64,000 bases of DNA from Corallococcus caeni (GCF_036245865.1 NZ_BTTW01000006.1:248001-312000); one strand, 5' to 3'; shown: positions 6,332-14,684, counted from the stretch's first letter. Notes: generated from the letters alone by a model not told the origin. Made by a program: numbers and translations.

Positions 6332-8680
6332 ATGCGCAGGCTGTCATCCCCGTGGAGCGAGCTGGCATCCCATTACCCCGTGGTCGTCGTGGGGTCTGGC
6401 TATGGCGGGGGGATCTCCGCCAGCCGCCTGGCTCGCGCGGGGCAACAGGTCTGCGTGCTGGAGCGCGGCCGGGAGATGCACCCGGGTGAGATGCCGCGCA
6501 CGCCCGCGCAGGCCGTGGCGGAGTTCCAGCTCCACTGCGCTCCGGGCCAGGGCGACCTGGACGTGGGCAGCCCCACGGGCCTCATCGAGGTCCACCGCAA
6601 CGGCGACGTGTCCGTCATCGACGGCTGCGGCCTGGGCGGCACGTCGCTCATCAACGCCGGCGTGACGATGCGGCCCGACCCCCGCGTGTTCGAGGATCCC
6701 CGCTGGCCGGAGGCCCTGCGCGCCGACGTGCACGGGCTGCTGGAGGACGGCTTCGCGCACGCGGAGCTGATGCTGCGGCCGCTGCCGTACCCGGAGGACC
6801 ATCCGCCCCTGCAGAAGCTCAAGACGTTCGGCATCTCCGCGCAGAAGCTGGGCGGAAGGCTGACGCGGCCGCCGGTGGCGGTGACGTTCGAGGCGGGCGT
6901 CAACGCCGCGGGCGTGCGGCAGCCGGGGTGCTCGCTGTGCGGGGACTGCGCCACGGGCTGCAACACCGGCGCGAAGAACACCGTGCTGATGAACTACCTG
7001 CCGGACGCCCACGCGCACGGGGCCCGCATCTTCACGGAGGTGGCGGTGCGCGCGGTGGTGCCGGACGGCGCGAAGTGGCGCGTCTACTACCGCCCCCTCA
7101 ACACCGGCCGCGAGCGCTTCGACGCGCCCGACGCGTGGCTCACCGCGGACCGGGTCATCCTGGCGGCGGGCACCATGGGCACGGCGGAGATCCTCCTGCG
7201 CTCGCGCGAGCGCGGCCTGTCCCTGTCCTCGAAGCTGGGCCACCGCTTCAGCAGCAACGGCGACGTGCTGGCCTTCGGCTACAACCTGGACATGCCTGTC
7301 CACGGCGTGGGCCACGGCGAGCAGGACCACGAGACGCGCGACCCGGTGGGTCCGTGCATCGCGGGCGTCATCGACCAGCGCGACACCGCGCGGCTGGACG
7401 AGGGGATGATCATCGAGGAGGGCGCCATCCCCGGCGCGCTCGCGTCGCTGATGCCCGCGGCGCTCGCGGGGGCCGCGGCGCTGGTGGGCGAGGACACCGA
7501 CGAGGGCATCCTGGACTGGGTGCAGGAGCGGCTGCGTCAGGCGGACAGCCTGGTGCGAGGCCCGGACCACGGCGCGGTGGAGCACACGCAGACGCTGATG
7601 GTGATGTCCCACGACGAGGCCAAGGGCGAGCTGCGGCTGGAGCACGACCGCGTGCGCCTGCACTGGCCGGACGCCGGCCGCGATCCGCAGCTCACCCGCG
7701 TCGAGGAGCGCCTGCGCCGGGCCACCGCCGCGCTGGGCGGCACCTTCGTGCGCTACCCGCTCTGGTCGGAGGCCTTCGGCAAGGAGCTCTTGTGCACGCA
7801 CCCGCTGGGGGGCTGTGTCATGGCCGACCGGGCGGAGGACGGCGTGGTGGACCACGAGGGGCGCGTCTTCTCCGGCGCCTCCGGCCGCGCGGTGCACGAA
7901 GGGCTGTACGTGTCCGACGGGTCGGTGGTGCCGCGCTCGCTGGGCATCAACCCGCTGCTCACCATCTCCGCGGTCGCCGAGCGCGCCTGCGCGCTGATGG
8001 CCCGGCGTTACGGGTGGACCATCGACTACGCGCCGCTGCCGGAGGCGGACGCCCGTCCGGCCCCCGGGCCCGTGGGCGTGCGCTTCACGGAGACGATGCA
8101 CGGCTTCGTGTCCGGTGACGTGAAGGCCCCGCACCTGGAGGCCGGGGACCCGGAGCGCGATGACGCCACGCCGCTGCGCTTCGTGCTCACCGTGACGGCG
8201 GAGGACCTGGACGCGACGCTGCGCGACGCGCGCCACCCCCTGAAGCTGATGGGCACGGTGACGGCGCCGGTGGTGTCGTCCCGCCCGCTGGTGGTGAAGC
8301 GCGGAGAGCTGCGCCTGATGACCCGCGAGCACGCGCGGCCGGGCGGCCAGCGGATGGAGTACCTGCTCCACCTGCTCAGCGAGGCCGGCGAGGCGTACTA
8401 CCTGGAGGGCTACAAGGACCTCTACGACGACCCGGGCCTGGACCTGTGGAAGGACACCACGACGCTGTTCGTGTCCCTGCACCAGGGCGACGGGCCGGAG
8501 GCGCCGTGCATCGGCCGGGGCTTCCTGCGGCTGACGGCCGAGGAGTTCGCCCGCCAGCTCACCACCCTGCGCGTCCTCAACGCCCGGGACGGCGTGCACC
8601 GGGCGGAGGCCCTGGCGCGCTTCGGCGGCTTCTTCTTCGGGGCCCTCTGGGACACCTACGTCCGGCGCGTGGCCGCCTAG
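6332..8680 (+). CDS. GMC-family FAD oxidoreductase (cholesterol-oxidase-like) with C-terminal extension
   Basis: 782 aa from ATG 6332, five bases after an AGGAG; a GTG at 6326 overlaps that signal and is less likely. The N-terminal FAD loop VVGSGYGGG (about residues 18-26) is followed by 'VLERG', and 'GCGLGGTSLINAGV' is the GMC signature. A cysteine cluster C-x2-C-x2-C-x3-C followed by NTGAKNT (about residues 199-215) is typical of the ChoD-like branch and could bind a metal or Fe-S centre. The C-terminal part of the catalytic fold ends with 'HPLGGCVMA' and 'VSDGSVVPRSLGINPLLTISA', the substrate/FAD domain with its His. Residues about 590-782 form an extra beta-rich domain (from 'FTETMHGFVSGD') seen in large GMC/sterol-oxidase-like proteins. 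Substrate is unknown. There is no signal peptide, so it is predicted cytoplasmic. Confidence 0.85.
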   Translation: MRRLSSPWSELASHYPVVVVGSGYGGGISASRLARAGQQVCVLERGREMHPGEMPRTPAQAVAEFQLHCAPGQGDLDVGSPTGLIEVHRNGDVSVIDGCGLGGTSLINAGVTMRPDPRVFEDPRWPEALRADVHGLLEDGFAHAELMLRPLPYPEDHPPLQKLKTFGISAQKLGGRLTRPPVAVTFEAGVNAAGVRQPGCSLCGDCATGCNTGAKNTVLMNYLPDAHAHGARIFTEVAVRAVVPDGAKWRVYYRPLNTGRERFDAPDAWLTADRVILAAGTMGTAEILLRSRERGLSLSSKLGHRFSSNGDVLAFGYNLDMPVHGVGHGEQDHETRDPVGPCIAGVIDQRDTARLDEGMIIEEGAIPGALASLMPAALAGAAALVGEDTDEGILDWVQERLRQADSLVRGPDHGAVEHTQTLMVMSHDEAKGELRLEHDRVRLHWPDAGRDPQLTRVEERLRRATAALGGTFVRYPLWSEAFGKELLCTHPLGGCVMADRAEDGVVDHEGRVFSGASGRAVHEGLYVSDGSVVPRSLGINPLLTISAVAERACALMARRYGWTIDYAPLPEADARPAPGPVGVRFTETMHGFVSGDVKAPHLEAGDPERDDATPLRFVLTVTAEDLDATLRDARHPLKLMGTVTAPVVSSRPLVVKRGELRLMTREHARPGGQRMEYLLHLLSEAGEAYYLEGYKDLYDDPGLDLWKDTTTLFVSLHQGDGPEAPCIGRGFLRLTAEEFARQLTTLRVLNARDGVHRAEALARFGGFFFGALWDTYVRRVAA

Positions 8681-8783
8681 CAGTCAGGCAGCCGGCGGAC
8701 AGTCCAGCAGTCCGCGATGGCGTGCCCTCCGGGGCGGGCATGGGCACCCTGTTACCCACCGGGACTGACAGGGAGGAACCCCC

Positions 8784-9299
8784 ATGGCTGAAGACCGTGA
8801 TCCGCAGCGCCGTTCGGGCACACCCCAGGACGAAGAGCCCGCGGAGGAGCGGCGCGAGCTGTCCATCGAGGAGCGGCGTGCGCGGCGCAGTGCGATGCGG
8901 GCCAGTCAGACGTATGCCCGCTTCATCGACCACCTCTGCGAGCGGGGCGGCATGTCCCCGAGCGTCGCCCAGCAAGCGGCCGTCTCCGTGCTCTGCGGCC
9001 TGGAGCAGCGCATCCAGGTGGAGGAGTCACACGACCTGGAGGCCCAGCTGCCGCGCAAGCTCACGGAGCTGCTGCATCGCTGTGAACGCCATGACGCCGA
9101 ACCCCGTCCGGAGAAGTTCGGCCGCGACGAGCTCCTGAAGCAGGTGGGCGACGACCTGGCCCTGCATCCGGACGCGGTGGAGCCCGTGGTGCGCGCGGTG
9201 ATGGACGCCGTCCGCCATCAAATCAGCGAAGGCGAGGCGGAGGACGTGAGCGCCCAGCTGCCACCGGACATCCGCCACCTTTGGCTGCCGACGATGTGA
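8784..9299 (+). CDS. DUF2267 domain protein
   Basis: 171 aa from ATG 8784, with GGGAGG 8-13 bases upstream. The first 45 residues are charged and disordered (RRELSIEERRARRSAMRAS). They are followed by two repeated helical halves, 'FIDHLCERGGMSPSVAQQAAVSVLCGLEQRI...LEAQLP' and 'LLKQVGDDLALHPDAVEPVVRAVMDAV...VSAQLP'. This duplicated 'a..a...vl..l...i......l..qLP' pattern is that of DUF2267. Function is unknown. It stands 14 bp before an inverted repeat that precedes the ACBP gene. Confidence 0.82.
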   Translation: MAEDRDPQRRSGTPQDEEPAEERRELSIEERRARRSAMRASQTYARFIDHLCERGGMSPSVAQQAAVSVLCGLEQRIQVEESHDLEAQLPRKLTELLHRCERHDAEPRPEKFGRDELLKQVGDDLALHPDAVEPVVRAVMDAVRHQISEGEAEDVSAQLPPDIRHLWLPTM

Positions 9300-9312
9300 A
9301 GCGGGCTGTTAA

Positions 9313-9340
9313 GGTCTCCGGCACACGCTTGCCGGAGACC
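9313..9340 (+). promoter_or_regulatory. Inverted repeat burying the ACBP Shine-Dalgarno
   Basis: GGTCTCCGGC (9313-9322) and GCCGGAGACC (9331-9340) form a perfect 10-bp stem with an 8-nt loop. The GGAG at 9334-9337, the only plausible ribosome binding site for the ATG at 9345, lies inside the 3' arm. It could be a translational switch, an operator for a dimeric repressor, or a terminator for the DUF2267 gene. It is followed by no T-run, which argues against a simple terminator. Confidence 0.55.
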
Positions 9341-9344
9341 GCGC

Positions 9345-9602
9345 ATGGCCCTCGATGATGACTTCAGCGCCGCCCAGACCCGGGTGAAGACGCTGTCCAA
9401 GGCCCCCTCGAACGACACGCTGCTGGAGCTGTACTCCCTCTACAAGCAGGGCACCGAGGGGGACGTGCAGGGCAAGCGCCCCGGCATGCTCGATATCAAG
9501 GGGCGCGCGAAGTACGACGCGTGGGCGGGCCGCAAGGGGCTGGCGAAGGACGCCGCGAAGCAGCAGTACGTGGCGCTCGTGGACCGGCTCCTGCGCGGAT
9601 AA
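9345..9602 (+). CDS. Acyl-CoA-binding protein (ACBP)
   Basis: 85 aa from ATG 9345. The sequence matches the four-helix ACBP fold over its whole length: 'FSAAQTRVKTLSKAPSNDTL', 'LELYSLYKQGTEGDV', 'RPGMLDIKGRAKYDAW' and 'AKQQYVALVDRLL'. The YKQ.T.GD motif, the Lys in 'DIKGRAKYDAW' and the conserved Trp contact the CoA head group and ribose phosphate. ACBPs bind medium and long acyl-CoA esters in the cytosol, buffering and delivering them. They are common in eukaryotes and scattered in bacteria, including myxobacteria. Translation may be controlled by the hairpin at 9313-9340. The next gene starts 12 bp downstream. Confidence 0.93.
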   Translation: MALDDDFSAAQTRVKTLSKAPSNDTLLELYSLYKQGTEGDVQGKRPGMLDIKGRAKYDAWAGRKGLAKDAAKQQYVALVDRLLRG

Positions 9603-9614
9603 GACACGGCCTTC

Positions 9615-10784
9615 ATGCCTCAATGGCTCCGGATGGCGCTGTTCCTCGTGCCGGTCACCACGCTGCTCGCGGTGGCGCACGTCTACCTGTACCGCCGCCT
9701 GGTGCGCGACGTGACGCCGAGCAGGGCGCTGCGCCGCGGGGGGATGGGGCTCTTCGCCGGGGGGCTCGTGGGCTCCCTGGGTGCCCGGATGGTGGGGGCG
9801 ATGTTCTCCTCCGAAGTGGCGTGGTGGACGGGCATCGCGTTGCTGGTGTGGATGGGGCTGGTGCTCTACCTGCTCATGTTCACCCTGGGGCTGGACGTGG
9901 TGCGGAGCGTGCTCGCCCGCGTGCGCAGGGCCCCGGAGCCGCCGTCCCCCGAGCGCCGGGCCTTCCTCGCGCGAGGGATGGCCGCGGGCGCAACCGTGGC
10001 GGGCGCGACGGTGAGCAGCTTCGGCGCCTGGCGCGCGTTCCATCCGCCGGACGTGCGCGACATCCCGGTGCGGCTGCCCGGGTTGCCCAAGGCGCTGGAG
10101 GGCTTCACGCTGGTGCAGCTCACGGACATCCACATCGGCGGGGTGTTGCAGCGCCGCTTCGTGGATGAGCTGGTGGCGCGCGCCAACGCGCTCAAGCCGG
10201 ACCTCATCGCGGTGACGGGCGACCTGGTGGACGGCACGGTGCCGGAGCTGGGCCGGTACGTGGGCGGCTTCGGCGCGCTCCGGGCGCGGCACGGCGCGTA
10301 CTTCGTCACCGGCAACCACGACTATTACTCTGGCGTGGAGGCATGGACGGAGTTCGTCCGGGGGCTGGGCATCACCGTGCTGCGCAACCGCACGGTGTCC
10401 ATTGGTGACGCGGGCGCGTCCTTCGACCTCATCGGCGTGGACGACTGGAGCGCGAGCCGGTTCGGTGAACCCGGTTATGACCTGGACGCGGCGCTCCAGG
10501 GGCGCAGGCCGGACCGCGCGTCGGTGCTGCTGGCGCACCAGCCCTCCAACTTCGAGGTGGTGGCCCAGCGCGGCCTGGGGCTCCAGCTTTCAGGCCATAC
10601 GCACGGCGGGCAGATGTTCCCGGGCAACGTGGTAGGCCACCTCATCTGGGGCGACCAGAACGCGGGCCTGAGCCAGTTGGCCCAATCCCACCTCTACGTC
10701 AGCCGCGGCTGCGGCTTCGTGGGCCCGCCCATGCGCGTCGCCGCGCCGCCGGAGATCGCCCGCATCATCCTGCTGCCGGGCTGA
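9615..10784 (+). CDS. Membrane-anchored metallophosphoesterase (YkuE/YaeI type)
   Basis: 389 aa from ATG 9615. The first 110 residues hold three or four hydrophobic helices, followed by a twin-Arg-like 'RRAFLARGMAAGATVAG' segment. The catalytic domain has the five metallophosphatase blocks: 'LTDIHIGG' (D-x-H), 'VTGDLVDG' (GDxxD), 'VTGNHDYYSG' (GNHD/E), 'LLAHQP' and 'LSGHTHGGQMFPGN' (GHxH). This binds a di-metal centre and hydrolyses phosphoesters; YkuE/YaeI relatives act at the envelope (YaeI on UDP-2,3-diacylglucosamine-like lipids). Substrate is not determinable here. It is co-directional with ACBP and converges with the JAMM gene (7 bp between stops). Confidence 0.9.
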   Translation: MPQWLRMALFLVPVTTLLAVAHVYLYRRLVRDVTPSRALRRGGMGLFAGGLVGSLGARMVGAMFSSEVAWWTGIALLVWMGLVLYLLMFTLGLDVVRSVLARVRRAPEPPSPERRAFLARGMAAGATVAGATVSSFGAWRAFHPPDVRDIPVRLPGLPKALEGFTLVQLTDIHIGGVLQRRFVDELVARANALKPDLIAVTGDLVDGTVPELGRYVGGFGALRARHGAYFVTGNHDYYSGVEAWTEFVRGLGITVLRNRTVSIGDAGASFDLIGVDDWSASRFGEPGYDLDAALQGRRPDRASVLLAHQPSNFEVVAQRGLGLQLSGHTHGGQMFPGNVVGHLIWGDQNAGLSQLAQSHLYVSRGCGFVGPPMRVAAPPEIARIILLPG

Positions 10785-10791
10785 AAGAGGT

Positions 10792-11220
10792 TCACGGCTT
10801 GCGGTGGGCGCTGTCCAGGAGCAGGCCGTCCTCCTGGAGGAGGGTCGGGGCGGGCCGGGGACGGCCGTACAAGAGCCCCGAGGCGATGCGCAGCGGCGCG
10901 GCCCACGCGGGCTCGTCGCGCACCAGTACGTCCTCGCCGCCGATGCGGACCAACATGCCGTCGGGGGCCACCACGGAGAAGCGCAGCGGCCGGCCCAGCG
11001 CCACCTGGAGCGCGGCCATGGTGGTCTCGTCCTCCTGGGAGAAGCCCAGCGGGCCCTCCGGGTGGCTGTGGGTGATCTCCACCAGCGTGTCCCGCAGGCT
11101 CCAGATGGCTTCCCACCGTGGACGGGAGTCCGGAAGCGCCACGGGGTCGTCGAAGGAGTCACCCCACAGCACCGCGTCCTCCGGCCCGATGAGCAGGCAC
11201 ACCTCGCGCGTCGTCGACAT
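10792..11220 (-). CDS. JAMM/MPN-type (Mov34/PAD-1-like) metallopeptidase-like protein
   Basis: 142 aa from ATG 11220, chosen over an earlier in-frame start because GGAGGAAGGA lies just upstream. The protein has a full JAMM zinc motif H-S-H-P-x6-S-x2-D (H51, H53, S61, D64). An upstream candidate catalytic Glu is in 'REVCLLIG' (E6), which also looks like the first MPN strand. JAMM enzymes remove ubiquitin-like modifiers or trim their C-termini. It is the last gene of a minus-strand operon with the 390-aa and vWA proteins (64-bp gap). An E1-like enzyme and a small candidate Ubl lie 6 kb away. A non-proteolytic role remains possible. Confidence 0.75.
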   Translation of the reverse strand: MSTTREVCLLIGPEDAVLWGDSFDDPVALPDSRPRWEAIWSLRDTLVEITHSHPEGPLGFSQEDETTMAALQVALGRPLRFSVVAPDGMLVRIGGEDVLVRDEPAWAAPLRIASGLLYGRPRPAPTLLQEDGLLLDSAHRKP

Positions 11221-11284
11221 GAAGTCCTTCCTCCCGAATGGTCCGTACCGACGTGGGGAACGGGCCCGGTCGGACACGCGCGTT

Positions 11285-12457
11285 TCAGACGTGCCGGGTG
11301 ATGACCAGCGCGTCCGTGTCGATGGCTTCCTTCAGCACCGACGGCAGGCTCTCCAGCGTGACCTGGGTGTCCGCGCCCGCCAGGCACACGCCTGCGTCGC
11401 GCACGCGCAGCGTCGCGGCCTCCACCACCGTGACGAAGCGCTCGCCCATGAACGTGTAGACGACCTCCACGAGGCCATCGCCCAGACGGCGTTGGGCCAG
11501 CAGCCGCGCGCCGGCCTTGTCGAGCGCGCGCTCCACCCACGCGCCGACGTCCGACTCCGTGCGCCGGTGCGTGTGTCGCGTGTGACCTCGTCCGTTCCGC
11601 CGCGCCTCGCCGTGCTCCCGCTCTGACCAGGCCCGCGCTGCTTCGCGCCCGTCCGGGTCGCCCGGGAACGGCGACGGGCCGGGCTCCTGGCGCATCCGCG
11701 TCAGGGCGTCCCATCGTTCGCGCTCACGCCCTGACAGCGGCCGGGCGATTTCGCGTCCCTCCGCGTCCCGCCAGACCTCCGGCGCACCGTGCTCGCGGTG
11801 CGTCCACGCACGCGTCTCCGCTGCTTCGCGCCGGGACTCCTGCTCCGCCTGCATCCGGAGGAAGCGCGCACGCTCCTCCGCGAGCCCTCGCAGGCAGCGC
11901 TCCGCCTCCGCGCGTCCCTCGCGCGCCACGTCGAGCACTCGCGCACGGGCCTCCATGGGCGCGAACGGGATGCCCGTGCCGCGCGATGCCGCCTCCAGCA
12001 CCGCGAAGCCGAACGCCGCGCGCAGCGATGCACTCACGCCTCGCGCATCCCCCAGCGCACGGTCCTCCTCCAGCGCGCGGCGTGCCGCTTCCTCCGCCTC
12101 GCCTTCGAACTCCACGCCCTCGAAGAGCAGCGTGCCGTCATGCCAGCGGCGGGCCGTCACCGGCGACAGGCGCGGCGGCTCCTCCTCCGGCATCAACGCG
12201 AGCGCCTCCGCCAGCGCGCCCTCGCGTACCAGCCGCGTCCCCCAGACATGGCCCCGCACGCGCGGCAGCGCCTCCAGCCCTTCCGGACCGGCCGGCTCTC
12301 GCGCGGTGGCCTCGCGGCCCTTCACCTCGAAGCGCCACCAGCCCGGAGCGACGGGCCAGGTGACGCGCAGGCGGCGTGAAGGCGCGTCCACGGTCCCGCC
12401 GCCGAAATACGGCAGCACCGCCGACTCCACCTTCCCGAGCAGCTTCCGGTAGTCCAC
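11285..12457 (-). CDS. Unknown 390-aa protein of the vWA/JAMM operon
   Basis: 390 aa from 12457, 16 bp after the vWA gene. I do not recognise the family. The N-terminal ~110 residues are beta-rich with several Trp (TWPVAPGWWRFEVKG). The middle (about 110-250) is a long Ala/Glu/Arg-rich helical region, probably partly coiled. The C-terminal ~85 residues (WVERALDKAG...VITRHV) form a compact alpha/beta unit with 'VEVVYTFMGERFVTVVE' followed by 'DAGVCLAGADTQVTLESLPSVLKEAI'-like order (single Cys at about 357). The G-V-C-L ... L-x-S-V-L pattern superficially recalls the E2 active-site region, but the Pro-rich and HPN elements of true E2s are absent. Its position between a TROVE-like vWA gene and a JAMM gene suggests a shared function. 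Confidence 0.7.
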   Translation of the reverse strand: MDYRKLLGKVESAVLPYFGGGTVDAPSRRLRVTWPVAPGWWRFEVKGREATAREPAGPEGLEALPRVRGHVWGTRLVREGALAEALALMPEEEPPRLSPVTARRWHDGTLLFEGVEFEGEAEEAARRALEEDRALGDARGVSASLRAAFGFAVLEAASRGTGIPFAPMEARARVLDVAREGRAEAERCLRGLAEERARFLRMQAEQESRREAAETRAWTHREHGAPEVWRDAEGREIARPLSGRERERWDALTRMRQEPGPSPFPGDPDGREAARAWSEREHGEARRNGRGHTRHTHRRTESDVGAWVERALDKAGARLLAQRRLGDGLVEVVYTFMGERFVTVVEAATLRVRDAGVCLAGADTQVTLESLPSVLKEAIDTDALVITRHV

Positions 12458-12473
12458 GCCCCTGCCTCCTTCT

Positions 12474-14234
12474 TCACGCCACCTTCAACAGCGGCGTGCT
12501 CATCACCCGGTCCACCCAGCCGGACTGGCTGGCCCCCGCCTCGCGCGGCGCGTCCATCAGCGCCTGGAGCACGCGCGGCACCTGGTACGGGTCCGCGAAC
12601 TGCCCCACGCTCACTTCACTGAAGGGCACGCCCAACTGCTTCGCGCCCGAGCGCACCGTGTTGCCGCGCGCCCCCGCCACGCTCACCAGCAGCGCCATGG
12701 CCGCCACGCTGTAGCCACACGCGTGGAAGGCCCGGGCGAACTGGTCGCCTGCCTCGCCCGCCTCGTCACCCACCACCATCACCACCAGCTTCGCCTCCGC
12801 CGGGATGCGCACGCCGGAGCGGTGCAGCGCGTGGACACCGGCCGCGTGCACCGTGCCGCCGGACGCCTTCAGCCCGGCCAGCATGTGCTGCACCGCGGTG
12901 CGGTTCGGCGCCTTGGGCTGGAGCACCGTGCCCATGGTGTCGAACGCCGCCACGTGCAGCTTGTTCATCGGGAAGCCCGCGAGGATGCGCGACAGCGCCT
13001 CCTTGGACTGCTCGATGGCGCCCTCCATGGACCCCGACTTGTCGATGAGGAACATCACCCGCACGTCCGTCTCCGCCGTCGCCTCCGCCACCGCCTTCTT
13101 CACCGCGTTGTCGCTCGCCTCCTCCAGCTTGCGGCGCACGTCCTCGCTCCGGACGTTCTTCGCGATGTTCAGCGAGCGCTGATCCGTCGCGTTCGCCACC
13201 GCCCGCTCCCAGCGCGCCTTCACGGAGGGCTCCTGCAACAGGCCCAGGTCCTCCAGCGTGGGCGTCATCAGCCGCAGGTCGCGGTCCGACAACGACGGCA
13301 GCAGCGTCGCCAGGATGGCGGGCGTGAGGCCCACGTCCTTCGGCAGCCGGCCCACGACCTCCTTGTAGGAGAGCCGCTCCAGCTCAATCCACTCGCAGAT
13401 CTCCGCCTCGGAGAGGCCGTCGAAGCGCTCGCGCTTCACCAGCGTGAGGCCCTGCAGGCCCACCTGCCGGTGGCCCCCGTCCGCCTGCTTCTGCTTCCAG
13501 CCGAGCACCTCGAAGAAGCCCTGCGACTGGGGCTTGTAGCCCGCCTTGCGCGCCAGCCGCTTCAGCGTCTCCTTGTAGCCCGCCTTCACCAGGCCCTGGA
13601 GCATGGGCAGGTTCGCCTCGCGCGCGGCCAGCCACTTCTGGGCCACGCGCTTCCAGCGGCCCAGCGGCGGCTTGCGCGACGCCGGATCTCCGAAGCCCGC
13701 GGCGCGGTTGAGGCGCGCGATCTCCGGCGTCTCCAAGAGCTCCGCCACGCGCAGCACGGCCTTGGGCGTGAGCATCCGCGTGGAGCGGCGCACGTAGTGC
13801 AGCACCATGGCCTCGCCGATGGCGCGGTAGTCGTCGTCGTGGAAGGCGATGGCGCCCTGGCCGTCGCGCACGGGCTGGCCCGCGTGCTCCTGCACCAGCA
13901 TCAGCGCGCAGGTGGCCACCTTCAGGTCGCGCCAGTCCGTCTGCGTCAGCGCGTACGACGCGAAGTGCGCCATCAGCATGGGGTTGAGGCGGTGGAGCTC
14001 CAGGAGCTGGCCGTACAGCTTCACCGCGGCGGGCACGAACAGGCCCGGCGCCACCTTGCGGCCGCGCGCCTGCGCCTTCGCGTCCGCGTTGGCGGCGGCC
14101 ACCCAGGTGCCGTTCACGTCCAGGCCCGGGCGGTGGTGCCACAGGTGGGCGGAGCCGCCGAGCACCACGTCGAGCAGCCGCTCGGCCGGTCCGCGCTGCG
14201 TCTCCGGAAGGGTCGTCTGGGTGCGAGCAGTCAT
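12474..14234 (-). CDS. vWA-domain protein with helical N-terminus (Ro60/TROVE-like layout)
   Basis: 586 aa from ATG 14234. Residues about 1-390 are mostly helical, with a segment 'LERLSYKEVVGRLP...LLPSLSDRDLR...LGLLQ' leading into the second domain. This order resembles the TROVE ring of Ro60/Rsr proteins, though the similarity is weak. The C-terminal vWA domain has a complete MIDAS: D-K-S-G-S-M (about residue 396), a Thr in 'LKASGGT' and an Asp in 'MVVGDEAGE'. Ro-type proteins bind misfolded or Y-like RNAs and recruit nucleases; other vWA proteins act as metal-dependent adaptors for AAA+ ATPases. First gene of a three-gene operon. No AAA+ partner or RtcB is adjacent. An in-frame extension to 14549 has no support. 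Confidence 0.75.
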   Translation of the reverse strand: MTARTQTTLPETQRGPAERLLDVVLGGSAHLWHHRPGLDVNGTWVAAANADAKAQARGRKVAPGLFVPAAVKLYGQLLELHRLNPMLMAHFASYALTQTDWRDLKVATCALMLVQEHAGQPVRDGQGAIAFHDDDYRAIGEAMVLHYVRRSTRMLTPKAVLRVAELLETPEIARLNRAAGFGDPASRKPPLGRWKRVAQKWLAAREANLPMLQGLVKAGYKETLKRLARKAGYKPQSQGFFEVLGWKQKQADGGHRQVGLQGLTLVKRERFDGLSEAEICEWIELERLSYKEVVGRLPKDVGLTPAILATLLPSLSDRDLRLMTPTLEDLGLLQEPSVKARWERAVANATDQRSLNIAKNVRSEDVRRKLEEASDNAVKKAVAEATAETDVRVMFLIDKSGSMEGAIEQSKEALSRILAGFPMNKLHVAAFDTMGTVLQPKAPNRTAVQHMLAGLKASGGTVHAAGVHALHRSGVRIPAEAKLVVMVVGDEAGEAGDQFARAFHACGYSVAAMALLVSVAGARGNTVRSGAKQLGVPFSEVSVGQFADPYQVPRVLQALMDAPREAGASQSGWVDRVMSTPLLKVA

Positions 14235-14684
14235 GGCGGGCGTCCCCCTTTCGGGACGGAGGCATGCCCGGAAGGGCCGCCTGGGTTGGGAGGGAAAAGG
14301 TGAGCGCCCGAGTGAGGAAGCCGGAAGGCTGAATCCAGAGTTCAGTGCCGGACCGCCGGCGGTCCCCCCGCCTTGCGAGCGGGAGGGTGGAGTCGAACCA
14401 CGGCGTGTAGGGCCTCTTCGGCCGGGCGCTCGAAAGCGATGCGCCCCTGGACGCCCCCCGGGCTGGAATCCTGACGGAACCATTTCCGGGGCCTTGCGGG
14501 CCGGCGCCGGGCCTTCGGGCGCCTCCAAGGAGAAGACCCGCCGCGTCATGCGCGGGGGCCGGAAAAAGGGCCGTCAGGAAATGCCGGGGGCTGGCGTCGG
14601 GGGTTCTGGTAACCAGTCGGAGGCTGTCCGCGGATGCAACGTGCTACCTTGCCGCGCCACATCCCCGTAACCCAACCTCTCGGG
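14235..14684. other. Structured intergenic region between divergent genes
   Basis: About 450 bp with no gene that I can support. It contains several GC-rich inverted repeats: GGACCGCC/GGCGGTCC (14350-14365), CCCGC-CTTGCGA-GCGGG (about 14368-14384), GGCC-TCTT-(C)GGCC (about 14411) and GGGCGC...GCGCCC (about 14423-14446). An 11-bp palindrome CTGGTAACCAG occurs near 14606. Promoters for the vWA operon and for the sigma factor gene should lie here, possibly with RNA structure in the vWA leader. I see no clean -35/-10. Confidence 0.45.

Noticed and set aside
14385-14402. tRNA-like T arm (minus strand GTGG-TTCGACT-CCAC) and a nearby anticodon-like hairpin
   Set aside because: The T stem has only four pairs, no matching acceptor or D arm was found, and the anticodon-like loop is on the opposite strand.
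14235-14549. In-frame N-terminal extension of the vWA protein
   Set aside because: The extension is Pro/Gly/Arg-rich, lies over several hairpins and lacks a start signal; ATG 14234 fits the protein start.
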